This document shows, piece after piece, positions 29,340-40,603 of a DNA stretch of 64,000 bases. The notes under the pieces were generated by a model, which had not been told where the DNA came from, did no database searches, and saw only the letters and a list, made by a program, of their open reading frames with translations. Origin of the DNA: Providencia rettgeri (GTDB lineage: Bacteria; Pseudomonadota; Gammaproteobacteria; Enterobacterales; Enterobacteriaceae); the NCBI RefSeq assembly GCF_041075285.1, contig NZ_CP163512.1, positions 1,426,001-1,490,000 on the forward strand, given 5' to 3'. Within the stretch, counting starts at the first letter, position 1. Each line of letters opens with the position of its first letter. Position numbers and translations under genes: made by a program.

Positions 29340-29357
29340 AAGGGGAGTATAACAATA

Positions 29358-31301
29358 TTATTCTGCGGGGCGAGCGACAATATTACGTGTTTCCATGCGA
29401 ACCTCTGCAATGGTAACGTTAATAATATCATTGAGCTGATAAGCTTTCTCACCTTTAATCAGAACGCTACCCGTCTCTTGGCTACACTGAATTTCATCAC
29501 GAACACTGTGAAAGAATGGGGCAGGAACAAATGCTACTGCGCCGTTATCCACGAGGCGCACACGCACTCCGCCACGGGTGATATCAATAATTTCCGCTGG
29601 GAATTTCGTATCAGTGCCTTCGAAGGGTTTTAAATAGCGTGAATAGAGCCAGTCACTCACATCGCGCTCAGCCATACGGTTTGCACGGCGGCGTTCTGCC
29701 AATTTAATGGAAAGCGCTTCAGTAGGTTTATTCGTTGAAGGTTTACCCGCAATGATGGATTTCAACAGTCGATGATTAACGATATCGGTGTATTTACGAA
29801 TTGGCGATGTCCATGTTGCGTAAGCATCAAAGCCAAGACCATAATGAGGCCCTGGATCCGCTTTAACTTCCGCAAAAGTTTGGTAACGACGAATTCGGCT
29901 ATCTAAAAATTGGGTTGGTTGCGCATCAAGTTTGCGGCGCAATTGACGGAAACCTTCTAAGGTTAATAGCGATTCTGCTGTCGTTTCAATACCATTATCC
30001 TTTAAGGTTTGAACAACTTGGTCAATTTGCAACGGCTCAAACCCCATATGCACATTGAAAACGCCAAAGCCTAATTTTTCTTTGAGTACACTGGCCGCAC
30101 AAAGATTAGCCGTGATCATCGCTTCTTCAACAATGCGGTTAGAACTGCGGCGACTCTCGGAAACGATATCAATAACATCGCCTTTATCATCTAGTACAAA
30201 ACGGTAATCAGGACGATCTTTAAACACTAATGCATTGGCTTCACGCCACTGTAGGCGTTTATCAGCCATTTCTTTTAACAGTAAAATTTGTTGCTTATCC
30301 GTTTCATTTGCCGGTTGCCAATTACCAGTTTCCTCAAGCCAATCAGAGACTTCATCATAAACTAATTTGGTTTTCGACTCGACCCACGCACTGAAAAATT
30401 CAATTTTACTATCAAGACTACCATCCCCATTAATTTGCGTTACACAAACTATCGCAGGGCGGCGTTCATTTGGTCGCAGGGAACAGAGGTCATCTGATAA
30501 TTTACGCGGTAACATTGGAATGTTGAAGCCGGGCAAATAGTTAGTATAAGAGCGAGCAAGAGCTAATTTATCTAACTCGCTACCTTCACGGATATAACTG
30601 GTTGGGTCAGCGATAGCGATAAATAATTTGAGGTTACCTTCTGCGGTTCTTTCAATATACAGTGCATCGTCCATGTCTTCTGTACTTGCACTATCTATGG
30701 TTACAAAATGTAAACCAGTTAAATCAACGCGTTCAACACCTTGATCATCACGTTCACTTTCAACCATTTGGGGTTCATCACGGTCTAATTGGTGACGGCG
30801 TAACGTTACCCACCATGGTGCGAAATGGTCGTCGCCTTCTGTGATGTATTCGGTGATATCGGCATAAAAATTTTTATCACCTTTTAAGGGATGGCGACGC
30901 ATCTGAGCAACAACCCAATCGTCTTGCTTAAATTCGTGGGTAATACCATTCACGGGGCGACATAAAATCATGTCTTTTAATAAAGGGTGGTCAGGAATGA
31001 CAAATAAACGATTATCGTTTTCTTTTTTTTGAATTTGGCCGACAAATCTATCTAAAAAGGGCTCAACAAGTTCTTCAGGCTCTGCAAATTCACGGTCTTT
31101 ATCCGTGTGTAGCGCGGCGATAATACGGTCACCGTGCATCACTTTTTTCATTTGCGGAGGCGGGATAAAATAACTTTTTTGTCCATCGACCTCTAAAAAG
31201 CCAAAGCCTTTTTCAGTACTTTTTACCAACCCTTCAACACGTGGTGTTTGGGCATGTAATGTTTGTTTAAGTTGTGCGAGCAGGGGGTTGTCTTGAAACA
31301 T
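29358..31301 (-). CDS. rnb: Exoribonuclease II
   Basis: 647 residues. Two N-terminal cold-shock domains ([18 protein letters not shown]), the RNB catalytic domain with [17 protein letters not shown] (metal-binding Asp cluster) and a C-terminal S1 domain are all present. The [19 protein letters not shown] and NHRLLK motifs are typical. The enzyme degrades single-stranded RNA from the 3' end. The gene is monocistronic on the minus strand, between osmB and nth. Confidence 0.97.
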   Translation of the reverse strand: MFQDNPLLAQLKQTLHAQTPRVEGLVKSTEKGFGFLEVDGQKSYFIPPPQMKKVMHGDRIIAALHTDKDREFAEPEELVEPFLDRFVGQIQKKENDNRLFVIPDHPLLKDMILCRPVNGITHEFKQDDWVVAQMRRHPLKGDKNFYADITEYITEGDDHFAPWWVTLRRHQLDRDEPQMVESERDDQGVERVDLTGLHFVTIDSASTEDMDDALYIERTAEGNLKLFIAIADPTSYIREGSELDKLALARSYTNYLPGFNIPMLPRKLSDDLCSLRPNERRPAIVCVTQINGDGSLDSKIEFFSAWVESKTKLVYDEVSDWLEETGNWQPANETDKQQILLLKEMADKRLQWREANALVFKDRPDYRFVLDDKGDVIDIVSESRRSSNRIVEEAMITANLCAASVLKEKLGFGVFNVHMGFEPLQIDQVVQTLKDNGIETTAESLLTLEGFRQLRRKLDAQPTQFLDSRIRRYQTFAEVKADPGPHYGLGFDAYATWTSPIRKYTDIVNHRLLKSIIAGKPSTNKPTEALSIKLAERRRANRMAERDVSDWLYSRYLKPFEGTDTKFPAEIIDITRGGVRVRLVDNGAVAFVPAPFFHSVRDEIQCSQETGSVLIKGEKAYQLNDIINVTIAEVRMETRNIVARPAE

Positions 31302-31433
31302 ACTTACCGTTTTATTAAGTTTGAGTTTGCTCTATTGTTACGTAAGACAAAGTCTTAGAGCAAGGAAAAAATGCGTTGTGCTTATGATCAGTACGATGAC
31401 CTATCTTTTTTGTCATCAAAAGCACGATATAAA

Positions 31434-32075
31434 TTAATCTTCTGGGTAGACTTTGTCTTTAAATTCACAGAGATCCTCAATAATACAGGAACCACAACGC
31501 GGTTTACGTGCAATGCAAGTATAACGGCCATGGAGGATAAACCAATGATGGCAATCAACTTTAAATTCAGCAGGGACGACTTTCAGTAGTTTTTCTTCGA
31601 CGGCAACAACGTCTTTTCCTGGGGCGAAATTGGTGCGGTTGCAGACGCGAAATATATGGGTATCAACGGCGATGGTTGGCCAACCAAAAGCAGTATTGAG
31701 AACGACATTAGCGGTTTTACGACCGACACCAGGCAGTGCTTCGAGGGCTTCACGGTTTTCTGGAACCTGACTATTGTGTTTTTCTATCAGTATCTTGCAG
31801 GTTTTATAAATGCTTTCTGCTTTGGTATTAAATAAGCCAATAGTTTTGATGTACTCTTTGATGCCATCTACGCCCAATGCCATGATTGTTTCTGGTGTGT
31901 TTGCCACAGGATAAAGCTTTGCTGTGGCTTTATTCACACTGACATCCGTTGCTTGAGCCGATAATAATACCGAGATTAACAGCTCAAACGGGGAGCTAAA
32001 TTCTAGCTCCGTCGTTGGGTGAGGGTTGTTATCGCGTAGGCGAGTTAAAATTTCTATACGTTTTGATTTATTCAT
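31434..32075 (-). CDS. nth: Endonuclease III
   Basis: 213 residues. The helix-hairpin-helix LPGVGRKTANVV carries the catalytic Lys, and VDTHIFRVCNR the catalytic Asp. The C-terminal cysteines CIARKPRCGSCIIEDLC bind a [4Fe-4S] cluster. It excises oxidised pyrimidines and nicks the abasic site. It is last in the rsxABCDGE-nth operon, 20 bases after rsxE. Confidence 0.97.
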   Translation of the reverse strand: MNKSKRIEILTRLRDNNPHPTTELEFSSPFELLISVLLSAQATDVSVNKATAKLYPVANTPETIMALGVDGIKEYIKTIGLFNTKAESIYKTCKILIEKHNSQVPENREALEALPGVGRKTANVVLNTAFGWPTIAVDTHIFRVCNRTNFAPGKDVVAVEEKLLKVVPAEFKVDCHHWFILHGRYTCIARKPRCGSCIIEDLCEFKDKVYPED

Positions 32076-32095
32076 TGCTTACATTAATGGGTTTA

Positions 32096-32809
32096 TTAAG
32101 AAAGATGACCGCCACAACCTTGTTGTTTTTCATATTCACGAACGGGATGATGCTCGCTTTTTAGGGCTGCTCTTTTTTTCATTTTTTCATCAATTAAATA
32201 TTTTGCTGCTAATAACAAGGCAAGGCCAATAAAGGCACCTGGTGGTAGCATAGCGAGTAAAAATGGAGAATCAAGGTGAATAACTTCAATACGTAATGAG
32301 GTTGCCCATGAGCCTAACAGTAAATCAGCACCATCAAATAAGGTACCGTTACCGAGAATTTCACGGATTGAGCCTAAAACAAATAATGTTGCAGTTGCCC
32401 CTAAGCCCATCGCTAAGCCATCTAATGCAGATAACGAAACGGGATTACGAGATGCGTAAGCCTCGGCACGACCGATTACAATGCAGTTAGTCACAATCAA
32501 GGGGATAAAAATCCCAAGTGACTCATATAAACCAAAGGCATAAGCGTTGATCAACATTTGTACCGCACTGACTACGGATGCAATGATCATTACGTAAATG
32601 GGAATACGTATTTCGGATGGCACCCAACGGCGGAGGGCAGAAACAGCAACATTGGTACAAATCAACACCAACGTTGTTGCGAGGCCGAGTCCGAGCGCAT
32701 TGGTTGCTGTTGAAGAAACAGCCAGTAGGGGGCAGAGCCCGAGCAGTTGTACCAAGGCAGAGTTATTTTTCCATAACCCTTGTACTAAGAGATCTTTAGA
32801 TTCACTCAT
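32096..32809 (-). CDS. rsxE: Electron transport complex subunit RsxE
   Basis: 237 residues with about six membrane segments. [19 protein letters not shown] and [19 protein letters not shown] are RnfA/RnfE-type signatures including a conserved membrane Cys. In E. coli the Rsx complex uses NAD(P)H to keep the SoxR iron-sulfur cluster reduced; in other bacteria the homologous Rnf complex couples electron flow to ion translocation. Its ATG overlaps the rsxG stop by one base. Confidence 0.95.
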   Translation of the reverse strand: MSESKDLLVQGLWKNNSALVQLLGLCPLLAVSSTATNALGLGLATTLVLICTNVAVSALRRWVPSEIRIPIYVMIIASVVSAVQMLINAYAFGLYESLGIFIPLIVTNCIVIGRAEAYASRNPVSLSALDGLAMGLGATATLFVLGSIREILGNGTLFDGADLLLGSWATSLRIEVIHLDSPFLLAMLPPGAFIGLALLLAAKYLIDEKMKKRAALKSEHHPVREYEKQQGCGGHLS

Positions 32810-33438
32810 TATTCTTCCCCACAGCTTGGGTAATTTACTAATTGTTGCGGAACAGTTTGCATAAAAATTGCCGTGCGTTTTGTTGCATTGACCACGGCTC
32901 TTGGGGTGATAGTCGCCCCCGTGAACTGGTCAAACTCCCCACCATCTTTTTTTACGGCCCATTTCGGATCATTTGGCGATTCAATTTTCTTCCCGCTTAA
33001 ATGGGTGATCCAATCTGAAATACGTGTTTCAATTTTATCCCCAAGTCCAGGGGTTTCATGGTGTTCAGTAACACGGACACCTAAAACCGTGCCATTAAAA
33101 TCGGCCCCTACTAACAAGTGGATTGCACCTGAGTAGCCATCGAGTGCGGTAGTTTCCAAAGCGGCAGCAACGGGATTACCATTTTTGCGGGCAATATATA
33201 AACGCCGAGGTTGTTTATTGCCTAAAATAGCTTCGTTAGTGACCAGATAACATTCTTTGGTTAAGTCGTTATCATAGAGGGTATTGGGTATAACTTGGTC
33301 AAGCAATTTTTTCTGCACAATGGCCGCTTGTTCAGCAATAATATCTTTCGTTAAAGTATAGACCACCGCACTTAGTGCAGTCGTTCCCGCAGCAAAAATG
33401 GCAAGGATAGTCCCATGGCGTCGCATCGTTTTTAACAT
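32809..33438 (-). CDS. rsxG: Electron transport complex subunit RsxG
   Basis: 209 residues. One N-terminal membrane helix precedes a periplasmic FMN-binding domain. The flavin is covalently attached at the Thr of [14 protein letters not shown], and [15 protein letters not shown] is conserved. It passes electrons within the Rsx complex. It sits between rsxD (9-base gap) and rsxE (one-base overlap). Confidence 0.95.
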   Translation of the reverse strand: MLKTMRRHGTILAIFAAGTTALSAVVYTLTKDIIAEQAAIVQKKLLDQVIPNTLYDNDLTKECYLVTNEAILGNKQPRRLYIARKNGNPVAAALETTALDGYSGAIHLLVGADFNGTVLGVRVTEHHETPGLGDKIETRISDWITHLSGKKIESPNDPKWAVKKDGGEFDQFTGATITPRAVVNATKRTAIFMQTVPQQLVNYPSCGEE

Positions 33439-33447
33439 GTTGGCTCC

Positions 33448-34527
33448 TTATTTATGCCCATATGCACGCGGTTGAGTGTAATAATCAATGAGCGGCACAG
33501 TAATATTTGCCAGCAACACGGCGAAGGCAACAGCATCAGGATAACCGCCATAAACGCGGATCACCCACACTAAGAAACCAATAATGACACCAAAAATAAT
33601 ACGACCTTTTGGTGTGGTTGAAGCGGTAACAGGGTCGGTTGCAATAAAGAATGCACCTAACATCGTTGCACCTGACAATAAATGAACTAACGGCGGTGCA
33701 TAGCGGCTATCATCAATTAAGTAACTGAGTATGGCGAAAACAGCCAATGTACCGATGAAAGACAACGGAATGTGCCAGCTAATAATACGGCGGTTAATCA
33801 TAATTAACCCCCCAATAAGATAGGCGATATTCACCCATTGCCAGCCAATTCCAGCCAATGCACCTTGCAAAATAGGTTGTTGTAACACATCTGAAATAGG
33901 GTGAGTCAATAAGCCCGTTTTAAAGCTATCTAGGGGGGTGGCTTGGCTCATACCATCGATGCCTGTCCGTAGCTGATCGAGCGTCACCCCAGAAGAAGTA
34001 TGCCCACTAAAGATCACTGACAAACTATCGATAGCAGAAATCGGCATATTTTGCAGTTCTTGTGGTGGCAACCAGTTTGTCATATGCACAGGAAATGATA
34101 TCAGTAATACAACATAACCAACCATTGCTGGGTTAAATGGGTTTTGACCCAATCCACCATAACATTGTTTCGCAATGGTAATGGCGAAGAATGTTCCTAA
34201 TACAATTAGCCACCAGGGTGATAATGGTGGCAGACTGATCCCAAGCAATAGGGCGGTGACAATAGCGGAGTTATCCTTAAGCACGGGGACAACAGGTAGC
34301 TTACGTAGGCGTATGGAAACCGCTTCGGTCACAACGGCAGTGATCATTGCTAAAGCAATTTGATAAAGTGTACCAATACCGAAAAAATAAGTTTGTGCGG
34401 TAATACCAGGGATAGCAGCAAGAAGTACCCAAAACATCACTAAACTGGTGCTTTGTTTATTATGAGTAAATGGTGCACTGGCAATTTTTAGTCGGCGATT
34501 TTTCGTATCAATTGGCCTAAATTTCAT
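33448..34527 (-). CDS. rsxD: Electron transport complex subunit RsxD
   Basis: 359 residues, polytopic (about nine membrane segments). The [19 protein letters not shown] motif bears the covalent FMN Thr. [19 protein letters not shown] is a second conserved region. It forms the membrane core of the complex with RsxA and RsxE and lies 11 bases after rsxC. Confidence 0.95.
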   Translation of the reverse strand: MKFRPIDTKNRRLKIASAPFTHNKQSTSLVMFWVLLAAIPGITAQTYFFGIGTLYQIALAMITAVVTEAVSIRLRKLPVVPVLKDNSAIVTALLLGISLPPLSPWWLIVLGTFFAITIAKQCYGGLGQNPFNPAMVGYVVLLISFPVHMTNWLPPQELQNMPISAIDSLSVIFSGHTSSGVTLDQLRTGIDGMSQATPLDSFKTGLLTHPISDVLQQPILQGALAGIGWQWVNIAYLIGGLIMINRRIISWHIPLSFIGTLAVFAILSYLIDDSRYAPPLVHLLSGATMLGAFFIATDPVTASTTPKGRIIFGVIIGFLVWVIRVYGGYPDAVAFAVLLANITVPLIDYYTQPRAYGHK

Positions 34528-34538
34528 TTCGTTATCAC

Positions 34539-36965
34539 TTACTCAGTTGTCGTTTGTTCATTGAGCTTTTCAGCTTGTTTTGCTTTGACTCGGGCAATGG
34601 CTGCGGCGACGGCAATTTTACGAGGATCGGTTTCCTCTTCAATTGGTTGTTCAGCCGCTGGCGATAGCTCGTCTAGTGCAGCTTGCGCTTGCGCGGCTTT
34701 TTTGGCTTTTGCTCGGGCGATAGCGGCCGCGACAGCCGCTTTGCGCGGGTCGATTTGCGCTTCAGGTTGGGCTTCAACCACAGGTTCTGTTGGCGCTTGC
34801 GCGGCTTTTTTGGCTTTTGCACGAGCAATAGCGGCCGCAACAGCCGCTTTGCGCGGGTCGATTTGCGCTTCAGTTTGGGCTTTAGCCACAGACTCTATTG
34901 GCGCTTGCGTGGCTTTTTTGGCTTTTGCACGAGCAATAGCGGCCGCGACAGCTGCTTTGCGCGGGTCGATTTGCGCTTCAGGTTGGGCTTCAACCACAGG
35001 TTCTGTTGACGCTTGTGCGGCTTTTTTGGCTTTTGCACGAGCGATAGCGGCCGCGACAGCCGCTTTGCGCGGGTCGATTTGCGCTTCAGGTTGGGCTTCA
35101 ACCACAGGCTCTATTGGCGCTTGTGCGGCTTTTTTGGCTTTTGCTCGGGCGATAGCGGCCGCAACAGCTGCTTTGCGCGGGTCGATTTGCGCTTCAGGTT
35201 GGGCTTCAGCCACAGGTTCTGTTGGCGCTTGCGCGGCTTTTTTGGCTTTTGCGCGAGCAATAGCGGCCGCGACAGCTGCTTTGCGAGGATCCTCATCAGC
35301 ATCGCTAATAGTTGGACTAACCTGCTGATTAGCCAGTTTTTCAGCTTGTTTGGCGCGTGCTTGTGCTTTGCGTGCTTCACGAGCGGCGATAACGGCACTG
35401 TTATCAGGCAGCTCGCCAGAAATAATTTTAATTGGTTGCTGGTTTGCTGCTTGTTTTGCTTTCACGCGGGCTAATGCGGCATTCACAGTATCTTTATCCG
35501 CACTTTCAACCTGAACAGCGGCTTTCTTATGGCGTTCTTCACGTGCAAGCTTCTCACGTTCCATCCGCTGCTGTTTCGCTTCAAAACGCAGCTTCGCTTC
35601 TGCTGCGCGGCGCTCTTCTTGCGCGATTTGACGAATTTCTGCTTTTTCTTGGCGATAATATTGCACCAAAGGAATGTTACTTGGGCACACATAGGCACAG
35701 GCCCCACATTCGATACAATCGAACAAATTGTGTTTCTGCGCTTTTTCGTGCTCATCACCTTTACTGAACCAATAAAGTTGTTGTGGCAATAAGCCTGCCG
35801 GACAGGCATCAACACATAACCCACAGCGAATACAAGCTTCTTCAAGCGTTTTTGGTCCCATCTCTTCTATTGTTGGTACCAAAAGGCAATTACAAATTTT
35901 AACGACGGGCACATTAAGATCGGGTAGGGTAAAGCCCATCAATGGCCCGCCCATAATCACCATTTGTTCAGGCTCAGGATTAAAACCTGACAGTTGTAAT
36001 AAGTGTTTTACTGGGGTGCCTAAACGTGTCCAGAAATTACCCGGTTGGGAAATGGCCTCTCCGGTTACAGTCACAACACGCTCAATCAGCGGTTGTCCAT
36101 CAATCACTGCGCGTTTAATTGCAACAACAGTACCTACGTTTTGCATCAACACACCAATTTGCGATGAACGCGCCCCAGAAGGCACTTCTTTACCAGTTAA
36201 AATTTTCGTCAGTTGCTTTGCCCCACCAGAAGGGTATTTGGTTGGGATCACTCTGACGATAATTTTTGAGTCTTGTTTGGTTAACGCGTTATTCAAGGCT
36301 TGGATAGCTTCTGGTTTGTTATCTTCAATGCCTATCAATACTTGATCTGGGTTTAATAAATGTTGTAATACTCGGCAGCCTTCAATCACTTCTTGGGCAT
36401 GCTCTTGCATTAACCTATCATCAGCGGTGATATACGGTTCACATTCAGCTGCATTAATAATTAGCGTTTTAATCGCATCTCTACCACCGGCTAATTTAGA
36501 GGCAGTTGGAAAACCTGCGCCACCTAAACCGGCAATTCCAGCCTGCTCAATTTTGTGTAGTAATTCAGGTTTGGTTAGCTGTTGATAATCAGGAACCGGC
36601 GCTAATGGGCACCAAGTATCTTTACCATCAGATTGAATACGGACACATAATTCTTTTAAACCAGACGGGTGTGCGGTCACCATAGGTTCAATAGCAATAA
36701 TTGTGCCCGAAGTAGATGCGTGAACAGGCACCGTTCGGCCAAGACCGCGGGTTAATGGTTGCCCTTTAAGAACAGGATCACCAACTTGAACAATAAGCTC
36801 CCCTTCAGGGCCTAAATGTTGTTGTAATGGGATGATCAGTTCGTCAGGCACCGTTGCTGTTCGCATTGGTGTGCGGCTAGATTGTAATTTCATTTCAGGT
36901 GGATGAATACCACCATCAAAATCCCAGATATTGTCTTTTTTCAACCAGTTAAATAGCTTAAGCAT
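34539..36965 (-). CDS. rsxC: Electron transport complex subunit RsxC, with long repeat tail
   Basis: 808 residues. The NADH/FMN-binding part is in the first ~350 residues ([19 protein letters not shown]). Two [4Fe-4S] ferredoxin motifs follow ([12 protein letters not shown] and [12 protein letters not shown], about residues 375-430). The rest is a charged Ala/Lys/Arg-rich tail. Part of it is a near-perfect tandem array of 36-residue units beginning [19 protein letters not shown]: five full copies, a partial sixth and a degenerate seventh ([17 protein letters not shown]). E. coli RsxC (about 740 residues) has a similar but shorter tail. RsxC is the NADH entry subunit. It overlaps rsxB by eight bases. 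Confidence 0.95.
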   Translation of the reverse strand: MLKLFNWLKKDNIWDFDGGIHPPEMKLQSSRTPMRTATVPDELIIPLQQHLGPEGELIVQVGDPVLKGQPLTRGLGRTVPVHASTSGTIIAIEPMVTAHPSGLKELCVRIQSDGKDTWCPLAPVPDYQQLTKPELLHKIEQAGIAGLGGAGFPTASKLAGGRDAIKTLIINAAECEPYITADDRLMQEHAQEVIEGCRVLQHLLNPDQVLIGIEDNKPEAIQALNNALTKQDSKIIVRVIPTKYPSGGAKQLTKILTGKEVPSGARSSQIGVLMQNVGTVVAIKRAVIDGQPLIERVVTVTGEAISQPGNFWTRLGTPVKHLLQLSGFNPEPEQMVIMGGPLMGFTLPDLNVPVVKICNCLLVPTIEEMGPKTLEEACIRCGLCVDACPAGLLPQQLYWFSKGDEHEKAQKHNLFDCIECGACAYVCPSNIPLVQYYRQEKAEIRQIAQEERRAAEAKLRFEAKQQRMEREKLAREERHKKAAVQVESADKDTVNAALARVKAKQAANQQPIKIISGELPDNSAVIAAREARKAQARAKQAEKLANQQVSPTISDADEDPRKAAVAAAIARAKAKKAAQAPTEPVAEAQPEAQIDPRKAAVAAAIARAKAKKAAQAPIEPVVEAQPEAQIDPRKAAVAAAIARAKAKKAAQASTEPVVEAQPEAQIDPRKAAVAAAIARAKAKKATQAPIESVAKAQTEAQIDPRKAAVAAAIARAKAKKAAQAPTEPVVEAQPEAQIDPRKAAVAAAIARAKAKKAAQAQAALDELSPAAEQPIEEETDPRKIAVAAAIARVKAKQAEKLNEQTTTE
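34680..35291 (-). repeat. 108-bp tandem repeat array within rsxC
   Basis: Five full 108-bp units plus a 72-bp partial one; identical landmarks recur at 34741, 34849, 34957 and 35065. Units differ at only a few bases, so copy number is likely to vary between strains and short-read assembly could miscount it. Confidence 0.9.
35922..35929 (+). other. KOPS-like octamer
   Basis: GGGTAGGG on the plus strand inside rsxC (non-coding strand of that gene), pointing right towards the dif-like site. Confidence 0.4.
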
Positions 36966-37572
36966 GGGAGTTCTCCCTTACTTTCATCACAGGTTGTTCA
37001 ATCGTTTCTATAGAAATATTTTTAACAGGGATCGTATTTAAATCCCATTTCCAATTGGCAGTTGTCGTTTTCACTGGCACAAGTTCAATACAGTCAGTTG
37101 GGCAAGGGGCAACACACAAGTCGCATCCGGTGCATAAATCTTCAATCACGGTATGCATTGCCCGTGTCGCTCCCACAATAGCGTCAACAGGGCAAGCTTG
37201 GATGCACTTTGTGCAGCCAATACAATTCTCTTCATCGATAATTGCGACCTTACGTACAGGGTTTTGTGCCGCCTCATCCCCATCAATCGGTTGTGGGTCG
37301 ACATTAAGCAGTTCAGCTATTTTTAGCATAACCTGTTCGCCACCTGGCGCACATTTGTTGATCATCTCCCCATTATTGGCAACAGCTTCAGCATAAGGGC
37401 GACAGCCCGGGTAACTACATTGACCACATTGGCTTTGCGGTAAAATAGCTTCAACTTGCTCGACGATAGGGTCAGCTTCTACTTTAAAACGTAACGAGGC
37501 GTAGCCTAAGATCAGGCCAAAAATTAAGCCAAAGACGGCTAAGATACCGATGGCAATCCATACAGACATCAT
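36958..37572 (-). CDS. rsxB: Electron transport complex subunit RsxB
   Basis: 204 residues. A single N-terminal membrane helix is followed by the CGQCSYPGC cluster motif and two ferredoxin [4Fe-4S] motifs ([12 protein letters not shown] and [12 protein letters not shown]). It relays electrons from RsxC to the membrane subunits. It overlaps rsxA by one base and rsxC by eight. Confidence 0.96.
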   Translation of the reverse strand: MMSVWIAIGILAVFGLIFGLILGYASLRFKVEADPIVEQVEAILPQSQCGQCSYPGCRPYAEAVANNGEMINKCAPGGEQVMLKIAELLNVDPQPIDGDEAAQNPVRKVAIIDEENCIGCTKCIQACPVDAIVGATRAMHTVIEDLCTGCDLCVAPCPTDCIELVPVKTTTANWKWDLNTIPVKNISIETIEQPVMKVRENSHA

Positions 37573-38153
37573 TAGAATTTCACCAAACCACTAAAGCCCA
37601 TAAATGCGAGGGACATCAGCCCCGCAGTGATCAGGCCAATTGAAGAACCACGAAAAGGGGCAGGGACATTAGCAACAGCAAGTCGTTCACGAATAGCTGC
37701 AAATAGTACCATGACAAGGGAGAAGCCAATTGCCGCACCAAAGCCATATACAGCGGATTGTAGGAATGAATGAGACATATTAATGTTCAGCAATGCCACA
37801 CCTAATACCGCACAGTTTGTTGTAATAAGAGGTAAAAAAATACCTAATAATCGATATAGGGTAGGGCTTGTTTTTCTCACAACCATTTCTGTAAATTGCA
37901 CGACCACCGCGATCGCAAGAATAAAACTGAGTGTGCGCAAATAAAGCAGGTCAAGGGGAACAAGGATCAACGTATCAATTAGCCATGAAGCGATAGAGGC
38001 CAATGTCATTACAAATGTAGTCGCTAATCCCATGCCTATGGCGGGTTCGAGTTTTTTCGACACCCCCATAAATGGGCATAAACCGAGGAATTTAACAAGC
38101 ACGAAGTTGTTAACCAGCACCGTACCAATAAAGAGTAATAGATAATCAGTCAT
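37572..38153 (-). CDS. rsxA: Electron transport complex subunit RsxA
   Basis: 193 residues with six membrane segments; [14 protein letters not shown] and [16 protein letters not shown] hold the conserved Cys pair that ligates the intramembrane iron-sulfur cluster. I chose ATG 38153 ([17 protein letters not shown]), which matches all relatives, over the in-frame 38225. It is the first gene of the rsxABCDGE-nth operon. Confidence 0.96.
   Translation of the reverse strand: MTDYLLLFIGTVLVNNFVLVKFLGLCPFMGVSKKLEPAIGMGLATTFVMTLASIASWLIDTLILVPLDLLYLRTLSFILAIAVVVQFTEMVVRKTSPTLYRLLGIFLPLITTNCAVLGVALLNINMSHSFLQSAVYGFGAAIGFSLVMVLFAAIRERLAVANVPAPFRGSSIGLITAGLMSLAFMGFSGLVKF
37859..37866 (+). other. KOPS-like octamer
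   Basis: GGGTAGGG on the plus strand within rsxA, pointing right towards the dif-like site. Confidence 0.4.
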
Positions 38154-38241
38154 GCTATTGCCTGAAATGGAAATATAAAGAACAAAAACTGGCCGAAGCC
38201 AGCTAAACAACCAGTATGATATCAAGCAATTTTTGTGATGC

Positions 38242-38682
38242 TTATCGATCTTGTGTGAAAGTCATTTTCACACGTTTAGAACGCTTTAAATAAGGGACAA
38301 AGAACCCAGCACCTAGCAGGGGCCAAGCGAGAACTTGCAAAGCGGTATTGTCATCAATAGGTGAAAAAGCAAACGTTTTTAGTCCTAATAACAATAAAAT
38401 AAGTAGCCAAATCGTAAAACGCCGAGGGAAATGTTTCGAACGAGAAAACATCAACTGAAGCACATGAACACTAAATAGGGTCATCGCAATCGAGATTGCA
38501 AATGATAGATACCAAGCAGCAGGAATAAAAGCTGTCCAATCTTCAACAGTCGTGATGATTTCATACAGTTTGAGGCAATACATGACAGTCATGCTACAAA
38601 CAGCCAAAAACGTGAGCAGTAAATAGATTGCAGGAACCAAAAGCCAACCTGTTAGACGGTTAGCATCATAAACAGAACTCAT
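38242..38682 (-). CDS. ydgK: DUF2569 inner-membrane protein YdgK
   Basis: 146 residues from ATG 38682. Four membrane segments are visible ([19 protein letters not shown]; the [18 protein letters not shown] region; [33 protein letters not shown]). The [10 protein letters not shown] and [14 protein letters not shown] segments match E. coli YdgK. The function is unknown. An in-frame upstream extension to 38817 would run into the MITE at 38793 and is unlikely to be genuine. It lies just before rsxA on the same strand, as in E. coli. Confidence 0.88.
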   Translation of the reverse strand: MSSVYDANRLTGWLLVPAIYLLLTFLAVCSMTVMYCLKLYEIITTVEDWTAFIPAAWYLSFAISIAMTLFSVHVLQLMFSRSKHFPRRFTIWLLILLLLGLKTFAFSPIDDNTALQVLAWPLLGAGFFVPYLKRSKRVKMTFTQDR

Positions 38683-38792
38683 AAATAAACATCCATTTCT
38701 TATCGAACTCAATAAATCCCACAATACTATCATAGATTTATTTGCCAACTCATTCCTTCTAATGCTACTTTTCGATGCTTTATTTTTCCTTA

Positions 38793-39064
38793 GGGGCTGT
38801 TTATCTTTGATGGTCAATTTTTATTCGAATTAAAGCCAGTTTAGGCAAGCGAGAGGTTCACCGCCGAGTGAACTCGGCAAGAGCCTGTCAACGCAGCATT
38901 AAATGAGTGAGACGTGCGTTAATCGAACCCGTAGGGCAGCGTTTAGGAACAATAGTTGATTCAAATCGTCGTCAGTTAGCACGCTGGATACATGTAACTA
39001 TTTTTTTTGGTTGTTTCTTAACCTTTTGGGGCTGTAAAAATCAGCAGCAAAGATAAACAGCCCC
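38793..39064. mobile_element. MITE-like element, copy A
   Basis: 272 bases bounded by perfect 17-bp inverted repeats GGGGCTGTTTATCTTTG. It has no coding potential. Internal blocks such as GTAGGGC-GCGTTTAG and TTGATTCAAATCGTCGT are shared, in inverse orientation, with copy B at 48441-48598. TA precedes the left end. Copy A has about 100 bases of extra internal sequence with its own small dyad. Confidence 0.75.
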
Positions 39065-39368
39065 GAGAGTGATTGGATAAAAACAAGCCATCCGAATAAT
39101 ACACTGATGATCACCTAAGATCGAGTGACGATCACCATAAAAAGGCACCATTTTTCACTGTTATTTCTTCTCTTAGGGGAATTAAGCAAATTGCAACTTA
39201 TTGCGGTTACACAGTTTTGTGACGCGGTCACTTTCAATGAATGCTGATTAAAGAAATGCTGGAATACTGAGGTTTTTTCCATTGAAAAATGAATTATTAT
39301 GGTTATCTTTTAAGGTTAAAACTAATTTAAAGTCAGCATAATAAGCCGACTTTGTAATGGAAAAGCAA

Positions 39369-40343
39369 ATGAACTTACTTGCAAAATTAAGAATTGACCC
39401 TTTTTTACTGATCATGATCTGTGTTGTGGTCATTGCCAGTCTTTTTCCTTGTGAAGGTGATATCAAGACAGGTTTCCAGTACCTTACTACAGCGGCGATA
39501 GCCTTATTATTTTTTATGCATGGCGCTAAATTATCACGTGAATCAATAATGGCAGGGATAGGGCACTGGCGTTTACATTTATTGGTTTTTGCAAGTACGT
39601 TTATATTGTTTCCTATTATCGGTCTTGGCTTAGCTGTTATTGTGCCAGCGTGGATGTCGCCAACAGTTTATATGGGCTTTCTTTATCTATGTGCCTTACC
39701 TGCCACAGTTCAATCTGCCATAGCGTTCACTTCAGTTGCAGGGGGTAATATCGCCGCTGCAATTTGTAGCGCTTCTGCCTCAAGTATTTTGGGGGTATTC
39801 CTTTCACCTATTTTGGTGGGATTCTTGATGGATGCCGATGGAAGCCAAGCAGTTGATACACTCAATGCAATTGGTTCAATTCTTATGCAACTCATGTTGC
39901 CTTTCGTCGTGGGGCATTTATCGCGTCCATTACTGGCAAACTGGATCAATCGTCATCGTAAGTTAGTGAATATGACTGACCGATCTTCCATATTACTTGT
40001 CGTGTATGTTGCCTTTAGTGAGGCGGTTGTCGAAGGGATTTGGCAGAAAATTGATGCATACTCGTTGCTGATGATTGTCGTGGTAACATGCGTGATTCTA
40101 TTTGTTGTGATAGCAGTTAATATGTTAGCGGCTCGCTTATTTGGTTTTAGCAAAGAAGACGAAATTACGATTGTTTTTTGCGGCTCAAAGAAAAGTTTAG
40201 CGAATGGTGTTCCTATGGCTAATGTGTTATTTCCTGCCGCCACAGTAGGGGTAATTTTGCTGCCACTAATGATTTTTCATCAAATTCAATTAATGGTTTG
40301 TGCGGTATTAGCCCAGCGTTACGCAAAACGTTTATCTAAGTAA
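39369..40343 (+). CDS. yfeH: Bile acid:sodium symporter family protein YfeH
   Basis: 324 residues, about ten membrane helices. Conserved segments LTTAAIALLFFMHGAKLS, LPATVQSAIAFTSVAGGN, ICSASASSILGVFLSPIL and FCGSKKSLANGVPMANVLF match E. coli YfeH closely. The family (SBF-like) imports organic anions; the substrate of YfeH is unknown. I start at ATG 39369 (MNLLAKLRIDPF); 39357 adds MEKQ. In E. coli yfeH is elsewhere on the map. The 290 bases upstream hold the promoter, and a GTGAC-GCG-GTCAC dyad (39221-39233) could be an operator. Confidence 0.9.
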   Translation: MNLLAKLRIDPFLLIMICVVVIASLFPCEGDIKTGFQYLTTAAIALLFFMHGAKLSRESIMAGIGHWRLHLLVFASTFILFPIIGLGLAVIVPAWMSPTVYMGFLYLCALPATVQSAIAFTSVAGGNIAAAICSASASSILGVFLSPILVGFLMDADGSQAVDTLNAIGSILMQLMLPFVVGHLSRPLLANWINRHRKLVNMTDRSSILLVVYVAFSEAVVEGIWQKIDAYSLLMIVVVTCVILFVVIAVNMLAARLFGFSKEDEITIVFCGSKKSLANGVPMANVLFPAATVGVILLPLMIFHQIQLMVCAVLAQRYAKRLSK

Positions 40344-40421
40344 ATATTGGTTTATCGGCTACTTGGACGAAAAGCGTATTCAAGTAGCGTTTTACATTAC
40401 TATTTATTGATAAACCCTTTT

Positions 40422-40437
40422 TTAGTTACAACATACT
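40422..40437 (-). other. Replication terminator Ter site (second)
   Basis: On the minus strand it reads AGTATGTTGTAACTAA, a perfect match to the Tus-binding consensus AGNATGTTGTAACTAA. It has the same orientation as the site at tus and should bind the Tus encoded in this window. Confidence 0.92.
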
Positions 40438-40566
40438 AGAGAGTTTAATCAGTTCCTCCACATTGGCATTAGGCGTTGATATAAGTTAGCTAAGACTAAG
40501 ACGAGATGCAGCTATTCGATAGTGATAACGGAGTAAAAGGGCACCAAATGATGCCCTGCGGTGGTT

Positions 40567-40603
40567 GATAACGCGGGAAACGCGAGTCTTTTCCCGCGCT
40601 ATC
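40567..40603. repeat. Strong hairpin downstream of add
   Basis: GATAACGCGGGAAA pairs with TTTCCCGCGCTATC (13 of 14), with a ~9-base loop. There is no T-run in either direction, so it is more likely a structural or processing signal than a rho-independent terminator. Confidence 0.55.

Noticed and set aside
33880..33900. Further Ter-like sequence (GGTTGTTGTAACACA) in rsxD
   Set aside because: It lacks the AGNATG part and the TAA end of the consensus, so Tus binding is unlikely.
34561..35474. Long Ala/Ser- and Phe/Arg-rich open frames opposite the rsxC repeat
   Set aside because: They are antisense shadows of the 108-bp repeat array, produced by its biased codons.
38682..38817. Longer N-terminus for ydgK
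   Set aside because: The in-frame extension enters the MITE at 38793 and does not match the family; the ATG at 38682 does.
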